Shown here: positions 17,093 to 26,584 of the stretch, piece by piece | Layout of the letters: each line of letters opens with the position of its first letter | Position numbering within the stretch: the stretch's first letter is position 1 | Assembly (NCBI RefSeq): GCF_003259365.1 | Contig: NZ_QLLY01000009.1 | Location: forward strand, 294,435-358,434 | From: Streptomyces sp. PsTaAH-137 | GTDB taxonomy: Bacteria > Actinomycetota > Actinomycetes > Streptomycetales > Streptomycetaceae | DNA length: 64,000 nt | Direction of reading: 5' to 3' | Program-made: the position numbers and the translations under genes | Notes under the pieces: model-generated | Database searches by the model: none | What the model was told of the DNA's origin: nothing | What the model saw: the letters and a program-made list of their open reading frames with translations, nothing else

Positions 17093-17638
17093 ATGGCCAG
17101 TGCGTTTCAGGAGCGCAAGCTCAGGGGGATGTTCACCGCCTTCGACACGGATGGTGACGGCTATCTGCGCGAGGACGATTTCCGGGCGCTCGTCAACCGC
17201 TGGCTGCAGCTGTCGGCGGCCGCGCCCGGAACCGACCTCGGTACGCGCGTGCAGACCCTGGTGATGGGATGGTGGGCGGCGCTGCTGGAGGTCGGTGACG
17301 CCAACGGGGACGGAACCGTCGACATGGACGAACTCCTCGCGCTCGTCGACAAGCTGCCCGCGATGGTCGACAGCGTCACGGCGACCGCCGACACCGTCTT
17401 CGACGCCGTGGACGCGGACGGGGACGGACGAATCTCCCCCGAGGAGCACCGCCGGCTCGTCGAGACCTGGAACGGGCAGCCGACCGACATCACCGGCGTC
17501 TTCGAACTGCTCGACCTGAACGGCGACGGCCACCTCAGCCGCGAGGAGTTCGCCACGCTCTGGCGGCAGTTCTGGATCAGCGACGACCCCGCGGCTCCCG
17601 GCAACTGGCTGTGCGGCAGGATCCCCGTCGCCGGCTGA
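17093..17638 (+). CDS. Four EF-hand calcium-binding protein (calerythrin-like)
   Basis: 181 residues with four canonical 12-residue EF-hand loops: DTDGDGYLREDD, DANGDGTVDMDE, DADGDGRISPEE and DLNGDGHLSREE. All keep Asp/Asn at positions 1, 3, 5 and Glu or Asp at position 12. Bacterial relatives are calerythrin and Streptomyces CabB-type calcium buffers/sensors. No signal peptide, so cytoplasmic. The ATG at 17093 follows GAGGGAGACTGC. Function as Ca buffer or sensor is a family inference. Confidence 0.92.
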   Translation: MASAFQERKLRGMFTAFDTDGDGYLREDDFRALVNRWLQLSAAAPGTDLGTRVQTLVMGWWAALLEVGDANGDGTVDMDELLALVDKLPAMVDSVTATADTVFDAVDADGDGRISPEEHRRLVETWNGQPTDITGVFELLDLNGDGHLSREEFATLWRQFWISDDPAAPGNWLCGRIPVAG

Positions 17639-17751
17639 GATCGGCGCCGGGCGGGACACCGCGGAGTGCGAACCCGGCACCAGGTCGGGGACGCCGCACG
17701 GAGACCACACCCGCACCAGGGCGCACAAGACGCGTCGGACGGATCAGGAAG

Positions 17752-19398
17752 TCACGACGTCACCGCTCCGTCCGACGCCGAACCCACGACCGCCGCGTAC
17801 TTGCTGAGGACACCGCGCTCCAGAGGGCGATCCGGGCGCGTCCAGCGGGCCCGGCGCTCCGCCAGCTCCTCGGCGGTGACGTCGAGGTCGAGGGCGTTGC
17901 GGGCGGAGTCGACGACGACCGTGTCGCCGTCCTCCACGAGCGCGACGGGGCCGCCGTGCCACGCCTCGGGTGCGACATGGCCGATGACCAGGCCGCGTGA
18001 GACACCACTGAACCGTCCATCGGTGACCAGGGTGACGGAGTCGCCGAGCCCCTGTCCGACCAGGGCGCCGGTGATCGACAGCATCTCCCGCATACCGGGG
18101 CCGCCGGCCGGACCCTCGTAGCGGACGATCACCACGTCGCCCTCGGCGATCCGGCCGCCCTGGATGGCCTCGAAGCACTCCTCCTCGGAGTCGAAGACCC
18201 GCGCCGGGCCACGGCGCACGAAGTCGGCACGCCCGCCCAGCTTCAGCACACACCCGTCCGGAGCGAGCGAGCCGCGCAGGATGGCCAGCGCGCCCGCCGG
18301 TTTCACGGGGGACGTCACCGAGGTGACCACCCCCTGCCCCTCCGTCTCGGCGGCCGAGGAGGCCACGTCCGCCGGTGACCGCCCGTCGACCAGCGTCACC
18401 GAATCGCGCAGCACCCCCGCCTCCAGCAGGCGCGCCGCCACCAGCGAGGTGCCACCGGCCCGCCACAGATCAGCGGCCGTGTAGGGGCCGGCGGGCTTCA
18501 GGCCCGTGATGATCGGGACATGGCGGCACACCTCGCCGATCCGGTCGATGGCCAGGTCGATCCCGGCCTCGCGGGCGATGGCGAGCAGGTGCAGGACGGC
18601 GTTCGTGGAGCCGCCCATGGCGGCCACGGAGACGATCGCGTTGTGGAAGGCGTCCTCCGTGAGGATGGAGGACGGGCGCAGATCGCGGGAGAGCACGTCG
18701 AGGGCGAGTTCGCCGACGCGCTCGGCCGCGGCGGTCTTCTCCGGCGCGGTGGCGGGGATGTCCCCGACGCCGAAGGGGGCGAGGCCCAGGAAGTCCGCGA
18801 CCGTGCCCATCGTGTTCGCCGTGTACTGCGCCGCGCAGGTTCCGGCGCCGGGGCAGGCGTGCCGGGCGAGGTCGTCCACGTCCTCCTGGGTGACCCGGCC
18901 GACGGCCCGCTCGCCGAGGGCCTCCCACATGTCCTGGATGGTCACCTCGCGCCCGCGCCACGTGCCCGGCATCATGCTGCCGCTGTAGAGGAGCACGGAC
19001 GGGATGTCGAGCCGCGCCATCGCCATCATGGCGGCGGGCACTGTCTTGTCGCAGCCGACGATGCAGACCATGGCGTCGAACTGGTGGGCTCGTCCCATGA
19101 GTTCGACGGAGTCGGCGATGAGCTCCCGGCTGACCAGCGAGGCCCGCATGCCGGGGGTGCCCATCGTCAGGTTGTCCGAGACGGCGATGGTGTTGAACTC
19201 CATCGGCTGGCCGCCCGCCCGGCGCACTCCGGTGGCGACGTGGCGTGCCAGGTCACGGTGCGTCAGATTGCAGGGCATCGTCCCGGTCCAGGTCGAGGCG
19301 ATGCCGACTGTGGGACGCCGCATCTCCTCGTCGCTCAGGCCCATCGCGTAGAGGTGCGAGCGGGCCGGCGCGCGGTCGGGATCGTCGGCGATGTTCAT
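17752..19398 (-). CDS. IlvD/Edd-family dehydratase (sugar-acid or dihydroxy-acid dehydratase)
   Basis: 548 residues. Iron-sulfur ligand motifs are present: MPCNLTHRDLA, VGCDKTVPAA and HACPGAGTCAAQYTANTM; the C-terminus has GGPGMREML and VTDGRFSG. Family members dehydrate dihydroxy acids (IlvD, branched-chain amino-acid synthesis) or aldonates (xylonate, arabinonate, gluconate). The surrounding sugar island, directly next to an FAH-family hydrolase, favours the sugar-acid role. The ATG at 19398 has GGAG 6 bases upstream. Last gene of the minus-strand catabolic operon. Confidence 0.85.
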   Translation of the reverse strand: MNIADDPDRAPARSHLYAMGLSDEEMRRPTVGIASTWTGTMPCNLTHRDLARHVATGVRRAGGQPMEFNTIAVSDNLTMGTPGMRASLVSRELIADSVELMGRAHQFDAMVCIVGCDKTVPAAMMAMARLDIPSVLLYSGSMMPGTWRGREVTIQDMWEALGERAVGRVTQEDVDDLARHACPGAGTCAAQYTANTMGTVADFLGLAPFGVGDIPATAPEKTAAAERVGELALDVLSRDLRPSSILTEDAFHNAIVSVAAMGGSTNAVLHLLAIAREAGIDLAIDRIGEVCRHVPIITGLKPAGPYTAADLWRAGGTSLVAARLLEAGVLRDSVTLVDGRSPADVASSAAETEGQGVVTSVTSPVKPAGALAILRGSLAPDGCVLKLGGRADFVRRGPARVFDSEEECFEAIQGGRIAEGDVVIVRYEGPAGGPGMREMLSITGALVGQGLGDSVTLVTDGRFSGVSRGLVIGHVAPEAWHGGPVALVEDGDTVVVDSARNALDLDVTAEELAERRARWTRPDRPLERGVLSKYAAVVGSASDGAVTS

Positions 19399-19524
19399 TG
19401 CGGCTCCTTCGTCGCGAACTGCGGAGTGCGGAGTGTGTACGTACAACGTGGTCGAGGGCGGCCTCCTCCGGCCGGGGGTGGGGCGGAGGAGGCCGCGCGA
19501 GGACGGCGGCAGATCCTGCCGCCG

Positions 19525-20376
19525 TCAGTCGGTGGTGACCTGGACGGGGTTGCGCAGCAGGCCGATGCCTTCGACCTCGACCTCCACGACGTCCCCGTCC
19601 TGCAGCCACAGCTGCGGATCGCGGCCCATGCCCACGCCGTGCGGGGTGCCCGTGGCGATGACGTCCCCGGGGTGCAGCGTCATGTACCGGGACAGATAGG
19701 CGATGGTCTCGGCCACGCCGAAGATCATCTCCTTGGTCGAACTGTCCTGCACCGTCTCGCCGTTGACGCGGGCCGAGATCGCGAGGCCCTGGGGGTCCGG
19801 CACGTCGGAGGCGGTGACGATCCACGGGCCGAGCGGGCAGAAGCCGTCGAAGTTCTTGCCGCGGAACCACTGCCCGTCGGAGAACTGCGCGTCCCGCGCG
19901 GACACGTCGTTGGCCACGGTGTAGCCGAAGACGTACGACGCCGCGTCCTCGACGCTCACGTCGCGGGCCGTGCGGCCGATGACGACGGCCAGCTCGGCCT
20001 CCCAGTCCAACTGCTCGGTGCTGCCGCGCGGGACACGGACCGTGGCGGTGGGGCCGGTCAGGCAGTGCGCGGTCTTGACGAACGCCAGCGGAACCTTCGG
20101 CGTCTCGAGGCCCGTCTCCCTGATGTGGTCGGCGTAGTTCAGACCGATGCAGATGATCTTCTGCGGTGCGGCGAGCGGGCTCAGCAGTTCCACGTCGGCG
20201 AGCGGCACCCCCGCCACGTCGGCGCTCAGCGTCTCCTCGGCCGTGCCGTCCGCGATCAGGTCGCGCACGGCGTCGGACATGTGCCGCTGGTCCTCCGCCA
20301 CGACGGGGAACACGGTGTCCCCGTCCACGCGGGCCGCCAGGACCCGGCCCTCGTACCGCACTCGGGCAATCTTCAC
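19525..20376 (-). CDS. Fumarylacetoacetate-hydrolase-family protein
   Basis: 283 residues. The C-terminal FAH domain carries KIICIGLNYADHIRETG, the metal-ligand pair in WEAELAVVIG, and FGYTVANDVSARDAQ with GTPHGVGMG near the end. The N-terminal about 70 residues are the variable cap seen in 2,4-diketo-3-deoxy-L-fuconate hydrolase and ureidoglycolate-lyase-type members. Next to an IlvD/Edd dehydratase it may hydrolyse a diketo or keto-deoxy sugar acid (inference). Confidence 0.87.
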   Translation of the reverse strand: MKIARVRYEGRVLAARVDGDTVFPVVAEDQRHMSDAVRDLIADGTAEETLSADVAGVPLADVELLSPLAAPQKIICIGLNYADHIRETGLETPKVPLAFVKTAHCLTGPTATVRVPRGSTEQLDWEAELAVVIGRTARDVSVEDAASYVFGYTVANDVSARDAQFSDGQWFRGKNFDGFCPLGPWIVTASDVPDPQGLAISARVNGETVQDSSTKEMIFGVAETIAYLSRYMTLHPGDVIATGTPHGVGMGRDPQLWLQDGDVVEVEVEGIGLLRNPVQVTTD

Positions 20377-20409
20377 TGTCTCTCCAGGGTCGTCGATGTG
20401 CGGGTGGGG

Positions 20410-21783
20410 TCACGCGAAGCGGGGCAGGAAACGGCTCTGGGCGTCCAGCAGTTCGGCCGTCAGGGCGGCGGCCGCGTCCCGGTCGGTGACCGCGCCGTCG
20501 GCGATGACCGCCTCGACCACCAGGTCGCGATCGCCCGTCATGGCGGCCTCGACCGCAAGCTCCACGGGCGCCAGGCGCCGGGCGAGGATCGCGGTCAGCG
20601 GCGCCGACAGGTCGGGCACCCGCAGCTGACGCAGGCCCCGCGCCGTGGCCACGGCCGGAATCTCCAGCGCGGCACCGTCCGGCAGACCCGGGACACTGCC
20701 ACGGTTCGGCACGTTCACCGAGAACATCTCGCGGCGGTCGAACGTGATCGACCGGATGATCGCCAGAAGCTGCTCCTGCTCACCGGTCGAGCGGTCGAAG
20801 GCCGTCTCGTCGAGCGGCGCGTCGCCCTCGGCCTGGACCCGCATCGACTGGTACCGCTCCTCGCCCCACGCGAGGATCTCCGGCACGGAGAACGCGTCGA
20901 CGCCCAGCTTCTTGCCGTAGTAGTCGCCGCTCGCCCAGCGCTCGGGGAAGAACTCCACGACGTGCCGGTCGTTCGCCGCCGGGTACGCGCCGTACGTGCG
21001 GAAGAACTCCCACGAGAACGGGTTGTGCCACGCCTTGCCGTTCTCCCAGATCGCGCCGATGTCCTCCGGGAGCGGCGGCTCGGCGAGTTCCCGCTCCATG
21101 CGCTCCCGTACGGCGGGCCAGGCGTCCTCGCCGCGGTGCCGGAAGTCGTAGATGAACGTGAGGTGGTTGATCCCCGCGTACAGCGTCGACGTCTCCTCGA
21201 ACGGCAGCCCCGCGAACGCCGCGAGTTCCCGCTGCACGTGGTGCATGCCGTGGCACAGGCCGATGACCTCGGCGCCCGCGTACCGGGTCATCGCCTGGAT
21301 GTTGGCGGTCATCGGGTTGCTGTAGTTGAAGAAGTAGGCGTCCGGCGCGAGGTCGACGATGTCGCGCGCGATGTCGACCATGACGGGCGTGGTGCGCAGC
21401 AGGCGGGAGATCCCGCCGGGCAGCACCGAGTCGCCGACCGGCTGGAAGACGCCGTGCCGCTGGCAGATCTCGTGATCCGTCTGCCAGGCGGGCCGGCCGC
21501 CGACGCCCACGCAGGTCACGACGTAGTCCGTGCCGGGCAGTTCGCTGCGCCGGTCGGTGGACGACCGTACGGTGATGCGCTTCTCGGCTCCGCGCGCCTC
21601 GACCATGCGCTCGGCGAGCCGGGCCGTGACCGAGAGGGCCTCGGGGTTGGTGTCGACGAGCCGGATCTCCCAGGAGCCGAGGTCGTCCGCGCCGATCAGA
21701 TCGGCGAGCAGACCGCGGGTGAAGACGGCGCTGCCGGCGCCGATGAGCACGAGGGAGCGTCGGTCGGGGTTGCTGGCTGACAC
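20410..21783 (-). CDS. Glycoside hydrolase family 4 enzyme (NAD- and Mn-dependent)
   Basis: 457 residues. NAD-binding loop LIGAGSAVFTRGLLADLI at the N-terminus, the substrate region FFNYSNPMTANI, the metal-cysteine motif GLCHGMHH and GINHLTFIYDF are all GH4 signatures. GH4 enzymes cleave alpha- or beta-glycosides, galacturonides or phospho-glycosides by an oxidation-elimination mechanism. The intact Cys-His (CHG) favours an alpha-galactosidase/alpha-glucosidase or alpha-glucuronidase type. GTG start. Part of the catabolic operon with kinase and AgaS-like genes. Confidence 0.9.
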   Translation of the reverse strand: MSASNPDRRSLVLIGAGSAVFTRGLLADLIGADDLGSWEIRLVDTNPEALSVTARLAERMVEARGAEKRITVRSSTDRRSELPGTDYVVTCVGVGGRPAWQTDHEICQRHGVFQPVGDSVLPGGISRLLRTTPVMVDIARDIVDLAPDAYFFNYSNPMTANIQAMTRYAGAEVIGLCHGMHHVQRELAAFAGLPFEETSTLYAGINHLTFIYDFRHRGEDAWPAVRERMERELAEPPLPEDIGAIWENGKAWHNPFSWEFFRTYGAYPAANDRHVVEFFPERWASGDYYGKKLGVDAFSVPEILAWGEERYQSMRVQAEGDAPLDETAFDRSTGEQEQLLAIIRSITFDRREMFSVNVPNRGSVPGLPDGAALEIPAVATARGLRQLRVPDLSAPLTAILARRLAPVELAVEAAMTGDRDLVVEAVIADGAVTDRDAAAALTAELLDAQSRFLPRFA

Positions 21784-21873
21784 GAGCTTGTCCTTTCGGG
21801 TGCGCTCGGCCGCTCGTCCCGGGGGAGGGGTGGCGGAGCGATGGAGGTGTACGACACGGGGGCGTTCAGCAGT

Positions 21874-22809
21874 TCAGCGGTTCGGGGATTCACCGGCGAG
21901 CCGGGCGGCGAGCAGCGCGGCGCCGACCACGGGAGTGCCGAGCGGCGGGCGGGCGTCGTACGGCTCGGGATGGGCGGCGAGGGCGTCGGTGAACGCCCGG
22001 CGTACGCGCTCCTCGGTGAACACTCCGCCCGACCAGGAGACGCGGACCACCTCGTCGGGTTCCGCCGCCAGCGCGTGCCGTGCGGCGCGGGCGAGTGCGG
22101 CCAGTTCCTCGCCGGCCCGGGCGAGGATGCGCGCGCACTGCGCGTCGCCGTCCGCTGCGGCCTCGGACACGTGCCGGCTCACCGCGGCGACGGCGGTGCG
22201 GTCGGGACGGCCCAGGAGCATGACGTCGACGAGGTCCAGGTCGGTGTCGAGCGCGAGCCGGCGCCGCAGCACCGTGTGCAGGGGGCCGGGCGGCGTCCGT
22301 CCGTCGCCCATGCGCGTGAACAGGTTCAGGCCCTGGACGGCGATCCAGTACGCGGAGCCCTCGTCGCCGAACAACTCGCCCCAGCCGCCGGTGCGTGCCT
22401 CCCGGCCGCGCAGGACCCCGTACGCCATGGAGCCGGTGCCGCTGATCACGTTGATGCCATCGGCGAGTCCGAGCGATCCGGCCCAGCCGCACATCATGTC
22501 GTTGCCGACGGCGTACCGGTCGTGGCCGAGGATCTCCGTGGGCAGGGCGTCCAGCGCCTCGGTGAGACGCGGGGACTCACCGTGCGCGGGCAGCCCGAAG
22601 TACGCGTACTTCAGCCGCGCCGGATCGGTGCCCGCCTGCTCACAGGCGGCTGTGACGCCGTCGCGCAGCACGGTGCGGGCGATGTCCATGCCGTGCTCCC
22701 CGAGCGCGGGCGAGGTGGACGGCCCGTCGGCCGAGCCGAGCACGGCGCCGGAGGCGTCCACGACCGTGAAGGCCGTCTTCGTGCCGCCGCCGTCGACTCC
22801 GAGATACAT
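21874..22809 (-). CDS. BadF/BadG/BcrA/BcrD-type sugar kinase (N-acetylhexosamine kinase-like)
   Basis: 311 residues of the actin-like ATPase fold. Phosphate-1 loop GVDGGGTKTAFTVVD, the connecting DMMCGWAG, phosphate-2 GTGSMAYG and the GGWGELFGDEGSAYWI block are characteristic of BadF-type GlcNAc kinases. Adjacent to an AgaS-like isomerase and GH4, so likely phosphorylates the amino sugar released in the cell (inference). Short spacing (24 bp) to the upstream SIS gene. Confidence 0.88.
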   Translation of the reverse strand: MYLGVDGGGTKTAFTVVDASGAVLGSADGPSTSPALGEHGMDIARTVLRDGVTAACEQAGTDPARLKYAYFGLPAHGESPRLTEALDALPTEILGHDRYAVGNDMMCGWAGSLGLADGINVISGTGSMAYGVLRGREARTGGWGELFGDEGSAYWIAVQGLNLFTRMGDGRTPPGPLHTVLRRRLALDTDLDLVDVMLLGRPDRTAVAAVSRHVSEAAADGDAQCARILARAGEELAALARAARHALAAEPDEVVRVSWSGGVFTEERVRRAFTDALAAHPEPYDARPPLGTPVVGAALLAARLAGESPNR

Positions 22810-22833
22810 GGCGTGACTTTCCTTCCGGCCTGA

Positions 22834-24000
22834 TCAGCGAGTGGGCAGGGGGTGGATGGTGACGCCCTGGACGACGCGGTTGACCTCGCCGTCGGGGAAC
22901 GGGTTGTCGGGCCGCACTCCGCAGGCCAGCGAGGCGTTCAGCGCGACAAGTTGGGCGCAGACCACGGCGGGCAACGCCAGCGCGGCGTCGTCGGCGTCGG
23001 CCATGCCGTCCACGAGCCAGGTGCGGTCGGCCGGGAGGCCGTCGGGCCGTGCGGCGACCGCGACCACGTGCCCGGCGGGCAGCGCGGCGCTCAACTCCCG
23101 GAAGATGTCGAGGTCGTACCGGCGCGTGTAGGGGTCGTTCGACACGTAGACGACGACCGCCGTCCGCCGGGTGAGGAACGCCTTCGGCCCGTGCCGGAAG
23201 CCCAGCGACGAGTCGGAGAGCGCCGTGACCGCGCCGCCGGTCAGTTCGAGGAGCTTGAGGGCCGACTCCCCGGCGAGGGCCTGCAGCGCGCCGCTGCCGA
23301 GGTAGACGAAACGGTCGATGCCGCCGCCGACCAGCACGGTGACGCGGTCGGTGACATCGCCGGACAGCAGGGACGCGGCCGCGGCGGGGCAGTCGTCCAG
23401 GCCCCGGACGTGGTCGCCGCCGAGGGCCCGGAGCACGGTGAGGAGCATGCACGTCAGGCTGGACGTCATCGCGAAGCCCTGGTCCTCGGACTCCGGCGGC
23501 GTCAGCAGGACGTAGGAGTCCGGGCGGCCCTGATGCCGGGTGGCGAGCGTGCCGTCCGCGTTGCAGGTGATGACGAGATGGGCGCACCGGTCGAGCAACT
23601 GGTCGGCGATGTCGGTCGCGGCCAGGCTCTCCGGGCTGTTGCCCGAGCGCGCGAAGGACACCAGCAGCGTCGGCCGGTCGCTCTCCTCGAAGCACGCCGT
23701 GGGGTCGGCCGTGATGTCCGTCGTCGCGACGGCCGCCACCGTGCGGCCGGTGGCTCTCGCCAGCGCCGAGCGGGCGATCTGTCCCGCGTACGCGGAGGTG
23801 CCGGCGCCCGTGAGGACGATCCGCAGCCGCGGTTCGGCGAGCAGAGGTGCCAGGAACGTGTCGAGGGAGGCGCGCTCCTCGCTCAGCCGCGTGGCCGTCT
23901 CGGCCCAGAGGCGCGGTTGCTGACGGATCTCGCGACAGGTGTGGGTGGCGCCTTGCGGCACGGCCCGGTGGTCGGCGGTCTCGGGGGCGGCGGTCTTCAC
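22834..24000 (-). CDS. SIS-domain AgaS-like amino-sugar-phosphate isomerase/deaminase
   Basis: 388 residues with two SIS domains: LTGAGTSAYAGQIARSA, SFARSGNSPES and LGSGALQALAGESALKLLEL, then DSSLGFRHGPKAFL. No glutaminase domain is fused, which separates it from GlmS and fits AgaS (galactosamine-6-phosphate deaminase/isomerase, yielding tagatose-6-phosphate). With a kinase next door and a class II aldolase at 33773 this suggests a GalNAc/GalN-type pathway, but glucosamine specificity is possible. Confidence 0.87.
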   Translation of the reverse strand: MKTAAPETADHRAVPQGATHTCREIRQQPRLWAETATRLSEERASLDTFLAPLLAEPRLRIVLTGAGTSAYAGQIARSALARATGRTVAAVATTDITADPTACFEESDRPTLLVSFARSGNSPESLAATDIADQLLDRCAHLVITCNADGTLATRHQGRPDSYVLLTPPESEDQGFAMTSSLTCMLLTVLRALGGDHVRGLDDCPAAAASLLSGDVTDRVTVLVGGGIDRFVYLGSGALQALAGESALKLLELTGGAVTALSDSSLGFRHGPKAFLTRRTAVVVYVSNDPYTRRYDLDIFRELSAALPAGHVVAVAARPDGLPADRTWLVDGMADADDAALALPAVVCAQLVALNASLACGVRPDNPFPDGEVNRVVQGVTIHPLPTR

Positions 24001-24125
24001 ACGGACTCCTTCGAGCGTGGGGTACGGGCGCGGAGCCTGTGCGGCTTCCGACCCGCGCGGGGTTCAGGTGGCAGGCGGGGAGAGGCGTGCGGGGGTCCGG
24101 CACGGGACCGCGGCAGGCCTTCCGG

Positions 24126-25328
24126 TCATTGCTCGCGCATGCCCCAGGGCGCGCCGTACTCCTCGAGCAGGCCGAGGAACGGTTCGGCGGGCAGGGCCTC
24201 GGGGCCCAGGACGCCGCTGCCCTTCCACCGGCCGCTCGCCAGCAGTTCGAGGGCGACGACCGGGTTGAGCGCGGTCTGCCAGACGACGGCCTGGGATCCG
24301 TACTCCGCCATCGACCACTCGTTGTCGACCACGTGGTAGAGGTACACCTCGCGGGGAGCGCCGTCGCGGACGCCCTTCACCCAGGTACCTGCGCAGGTCT
24401 TGCCGCGCATGCGGTCGCCGAGGCCCGCCGGGTCGGGGAGGCAGGCGGCCACGACGTCGCGCGGGGATACCTCCACGTCGCCGACGCGCACCTTCTCGGT
24501 GCGGTCGAGGCCCAGCTTGTGCAGGGTGCGCAGGACGTCGATGAACTCCTGCCCGAGGCCGTACTTGAAGGTCACGCGCGGGACGTCGACCCACCGCGGG
24601 ATGAGCAGCACCTCCTCGTGCTCCACGTTGACGCACTCGACCTCGCCGATCCCCTCGGGGAAGTCGAAGACCTCCGGTTCGGAGAACGGCTCGGTGGTGA
24701 ACCAGCCGCGGTCTTTCTCCCACACCACCGGCGGGTTCAGGCACTCCTCGATCGTCGTCCAGATGGAGAAGGAGGGAGCGAACTCGTAGCCGTCGACGGT
24801 CAGATCGGCGCCGTCGCGGATCCCGATCTCCTCGATGCTGTCGAAGAGATGGTCGGCCGCGTAACGGGCGAACACGTCGGAGAGACCGGGCTCGACCCCG
24901 ATGCCCACCAGAGCGAGCCGGTCGGCGCTCTCCCACTCGGACGCCAGGGCGAACTGCTCGTCGCCGAGCATGACGCCGGTCTCGGAGTACGGGCGGTCGG
25001 GGTGGGGGCGGGACAGCGACATCGCCATGTCGAGGTAGTGGGCGCCGCCGGCCAGTGCCGCGCGGAACAGGGGCATCACGAACCGCGGGTCCGTGGCGTT
25101 CAGCAGGACGTCGCAGCGGTGCTCGCGCAACAGGGCGACGACGGCGTCCTCGTCGGAGGCGTCGATCCTGGCGGCGACGAAACGGGCGTCCTCGGTGGCC
25201 TCCGTCGCCCGCACCGCCCGGTCCAGGACGTAGTCGGCGATCACACAGTGGTCGAAGAAGGAGCGCCGGGCGGCGATCGCGGCGGCGGCGGTGCCCACGC
25301 CTCCGGCGCCGACTATGAGAATGCGCAT
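24126..25328 (-). CDS. Saccharopine-dehydrogenase-family oxidoreductase
   Basis: 400 residues. Rossmann start LIVGAGGVGTAAAAIAARR, then LLNATDPRFVMPLFRAALAG and GIGVEPGLSDVFARYAAD, typical of saccharopine/carboxynorspermidine dehydrogenase-like proteins. The exact reaction is not determinable; in a catabolic island it could reduce or oxidise an imine or amino-acid product. Preceded by two copies of a 23-bp tandem repeat and an AGGATT ribosome site. Confidence 0.8.
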   Translation of the reverse strand: MRILIVGAGGVGTAAAAIAARRSFFDHCVIADYVLDRAVRATEATEDARFVAARIDASDEDAVVALLREHRCDVLLNATDPRFVMPLFRAALAGGAHYLDMAMSLSRPHPDRPYSETGVMLGDEQFALASEWESADRLALVGIGVEPGLSDVFARYAADHLFDSIEEIGIRDGADLTVDGYEFAPSFSIWTTIEECLNPPVVWEKDRGWFTTEPFSEPEVFDFPEGIGEVECVNVEHEEVLLIPRWVDVPRVTFKYGLGQEFIDVLRTLHKLGLDRTEKVRVGDVEVSPRDVVAACLPDPAGLGDRMRGKTCAGTWVKGVRDGAPREVYLYHVVDNEWSMAEYGSQAVVWQTALNPVVALELLASGRWKGSGVLGPEALPAEPFLGLLEEYGAPWGMREQ

Positions 25329-25338
25329 GATGAATCCT

Positions 25339-25384
25339 CGTGTCTCTTCACTGAACGGAAACGTGTCTCTTCACTGAAAGGAAA
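25339..25384. repeat. Tandem duplication of a 23-bp unit in a 5-prime leader
   Basis: Two adjacent units, 25339-25361 and 25362-25384, match at 22 of 23 positions. Each begins CGTGTCTCTTCACTGAA and contains the small palindrome TTCA-C-TGAA. They lie between the saccharopine-dehydrogenase-like start and the upstream gene's stop. Could be duplicated operator half-sites or a replication slippage product. Confidence 0.8.
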
Positions 25385-25429
25385 AGGGGATGACGGGCCT
25401 GTGCCGCCCGCAAGAGGCCGTGCGGGATG

Positions 25430-26413
25430 TCAGCCTCGGTGGACGGGACGCGGTCCGTCTCCCGGTACGGAGGTCAGTCTGCTCATGAGCGGCGTGGCGG
25501 CGACCGTGTCGCCGCCCGGTCCGGTGTCCCGCAGATGCCAGAGCTGACCGCCACGGCGTACGACGAGATCGGTACGGCCCGGCTCGAAGGAGACCGGCGT
25601 CGCGGCGACCGCGGTCACGTCCCCGATTCCCGGCAGTTGCAGACGGCGGGCCCTGCCGGGGCGTCCGGGCGTCACCACCTCCAGCCACGGCCCCTCGGAC
25701 CATACGTAGATCCGCGGGTCCACGTCGCCTGCCACGGCCGCGGCCACCGTGCCCGCCGGAATCGGGTGCGTGTCTCCGGTGGGGGAGAGGTAGAGGCCCT
25801 CGCGGTCTCCCGCCAGGACGATCCCGGGGCGTGCCCCGTCCCGGACCGCCACCAGGGCGATCGCGGTCCACCGGGAGTCGGTGAGCAAGGCGTGCGCCGG
25901 TGAGTCGTCGGACCAGGCGAGGTGCGGATAGGCGGACGGGTCCGCGCGCAGCACGCGCGGTTCGCCGTCGGTTCCGAGAACGCCGGTCCACAACGTGCCG
26001 TCCGCGGTCTCCGCCGCCACGACCGCGCGGGCGGGGCCGCTCGGCGGGGGCGGTTCCGTGGTGAACGCCGCCTCGGGGCTCCAGCGCAGGCGGTGCGACG
26101 AGTCGCCGGAGCGGGCGACCAGTTCGAGGTGGTGCGGACCGTGCCGGCTCTGCAGGACACCGACCTCGTCGTACCGGCGGCCCGCGGCGAAGCGCAGTCC
26201 GCCGCTCCAGTCACCGGGCGGCGGGCCGCCGGGCTCCGGAGCGGTGCCCCGCGGGTCGCTGTTGAACCAGAGCACCCACAGCCCGTCCTGGTCGTCGCAG
26301 AGGACGAGTTCCAGGTTCCCGCGGACGCCGTAGCGTCCCTGCGCAAGACCGATACCGCCCCGGGAGACCGGGGGCGACGCCACGCGGAGGGACGAGGAAG
26401 GGGGAGCAGCCAT
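25430..26413 (-). CDS. Uncharacterised beta-rich protein of the catabolic island
   Basis: 327 residues, not assigned to a family. Alternating short strands with repeated W and DG/GD turns (GLWVLWFNSDPRG, DGTLWTGVLGTDGEPRV, DPRIYVWSEGPWLEV, GGQLWHLRDTGPGG) suggest a beta-propeller or lectin-like fold of five to seven blades. No signal peptide and no cysteine clusters. First gene of the minus-strand operon, with its promoter in the GAGCA-containing region. Could bind a carbohydrate or be a sugar-sensor subunit; unproven. Confidence 0.7.
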   Translation of the reverse strand: MAAPPSSSLRVASPPVSRGGIGLAQGRYGVRGNLELVLCDDQDGLWVLWFNSDPRGTAPEPGGPPPGDWSGGLRFAAGRRYDEVGVLQSRHGPHHLELVARSGDSSHRLRWSPEAAFTTEPPPPSGPARAVVAAETADGTLWTGVLGTDGEPRVLRADPSAYPHLAWSDDSPAHALLTDSRWTAIALVAVRDGARPGIVLAGDREGLYLSPTGDTHPIPAGTVAAAVAGDVDPRIYVWSEGPWLEVVTPGRPGRARRLQLPGIGDVTAVAATPVSFEPGRTDLVVRRGGQLWHLRDTGPGGDTVAATPLMSRLTSVPGDGPRPVHRG

Positions 26414-26499
26414 GGAACACCTTCGGGGCCGGGCAACGAGAACGTCGGCGCCGATCCGGGACCATCGGCCCGAAGCGCCACATCGGCAGCCTAGGCACT

Positions 26500-26533
26500 C
26501 TCATTAACAAGCGTCAATGAGCAGAAGTGAGCA
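26500..26533. promoter_or_regulatory. Candidate operator shared by the catabolic island (site A)
   Basis: CTCATT (26500-26505) and AATGAG (26516-26521) form inverted arms, and TGAGCA repeats directly at 26518-26523 and 26528-26533 (10-bp pitch). The AATGAGCA/GAGCAATA words recur upstream of the SBP operon and the fused NodB-like gene. It lies between divergent genes 26413 and 26585. Confidence 0.5.
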
Positions 26534-26584
26534 ATAGTGCGCGATGATGGCGGCGAACCGTCATCGAACAGGAAGGCCGAGACG

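Noticed and set aside
18520..21780. A very long open frame on the plus strand opposite the dehydratase, hydrolase and GH4 genes
   Set aside because: It is the mirror of three well-supported minus-strand genes in GC-rich DNA, with Arg/Gly/His-rich translation and no recognisable domain.
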